Assembly: GCF_017498505.1 (NCBI RefSeq)
Contig: NZ_CP071798.1
Location: 248,001-312,000, forward strand
Source of the DNA: Sporosarcina sp. Te-1
GTDB taxonomy: Bacteria; Bacillota; Bacilli; Bacillales_A; Planococcaceae
Reading direction: 5' to 3'
DNA length: 64,000 bases
A program made the translations under genes and the position numbers. Under the pieces are notes generated by a model, which was not told the origin of the DNA, searched no databases, and was given only the letters and a program-made list of their open reading frames with translations. This document shows, piece by piece, positions 63,887 to 64,000 of this stretch (its first letter is position 1; each line of letters opens with the position of its first letter).

Positions 63887-64000
63887 TGGTAAACCGCTTG
63901 CTGGAGAAACCGTTATTTTCACCGGAACAAAGAAATCACCCGAAGTTTTTGACTTAGTTGAGCGGTATGGAGGACATCCCGTAGCAGCACCGCTTATTCG
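63879..64000 (+). CDS. hemD: Uroporphyrinogen-III synthase, N-terminal part
   Basis: The first 40 codons are visible before the window ends: [20 protein letters not shown] then [17 protein letters not shown], the typical N-terminal strand-helix-strand of HemD. The enzyme closes and inverts ring D. ATG 63879 lies inside the end of hemC. Confidence 0.85.
   Translation, partial: MTDGKPLAGETVIFTGTKKSPEVFDLVERYGGHPVAAPLI

Overview
The window comes from a low-GC, Gram-positive, endospore-forming member of the Bacillales. The chromosomal backbone follows the Bacillus subtilis order sdhA-sdhB-ysmA-gerE-ysmB-racE-rph-rdgB-ysnB and later ysoA-tig-clpX-lonA-engB-hemA-hemX-hemC-hemD. GerE implies sporulation. 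The gene variants suggest a Planococcaceae/Sporosarcina-type host, but that placement is inference.

Left core (1-6000): succinate dehydrogenase, an acyl-CoA thioesterase behind a TetR-like palindrome, the late spore-coat regulator gerE behind a sigma-K-type promoter, a MarR regulator, glutamate racemase, RNase PH, RdgB and a YfcE-type phosphodiesterase. A tRNA-Arg(TCT) with its own promoter follows. It is abutted by a frameshifted tyrosine integrase, the usual scar of an element integrated at a tRNA.

Accessory region (about 6.2-53 kb), in blocks. (1) An Ltp-domain membrane protein of superinfection-exclusion type. (2) A 12-kb run of immunity-type genes and relics: SUKH/SMI1, DUF1963/YwqG, DUF6508, ankyrin, Imm10 and unclassified acidic proteins. 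Several are broken and no toxin gene is visible. (3) A flavin reductase-like gene, then a cyclic-ureide catabolic cluster: AroM-like protein, M20 carbamoylase/hydantoinase-type amidohydrolase, IclR regulator, allantoinase/hydantoinase-type amidohydrolase, DUF3311 protein and sodium:solute symporter. (4) A class A penicillin-binding protein with a long charged tail. (5) A phage-derived tail module: S24 repressor, regulator, tail tube, chaperone with a -1 frameshift site, tape measure, Dit, receptor-binding fibre, Gp37-like tail protein and holin. It has no terminase, portal, capsid, integrase or intact endolysin. (6) A complete branched-chain amino-acid ABC transporter (liv). (7) Miscellaneous genes: a duplicated DUF1259 protein, an HhH protein, an SDR and a DUF2935 protein.

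Right core (53-64 kb): ysoA, trigger factor, ClpX, LonA and EngB, then a tandem array of 123-bp self-complementary repeats, then the heme operon hemAXCD behind a PerR-like box. lonB, which sits between clpX and lonA in B. subtilis, is absent. The ilv-leu block that occupies the equivalent interval there is replaced by the accessory material.

The best candidates for something new are the tail-only phage cluster (possibly an F-type tailocin), the orphan immunity island, the structured repeats before hemA, and a tandem operator at the ureide cluster whose half-site motif recurs in the flavin reductase promoter.
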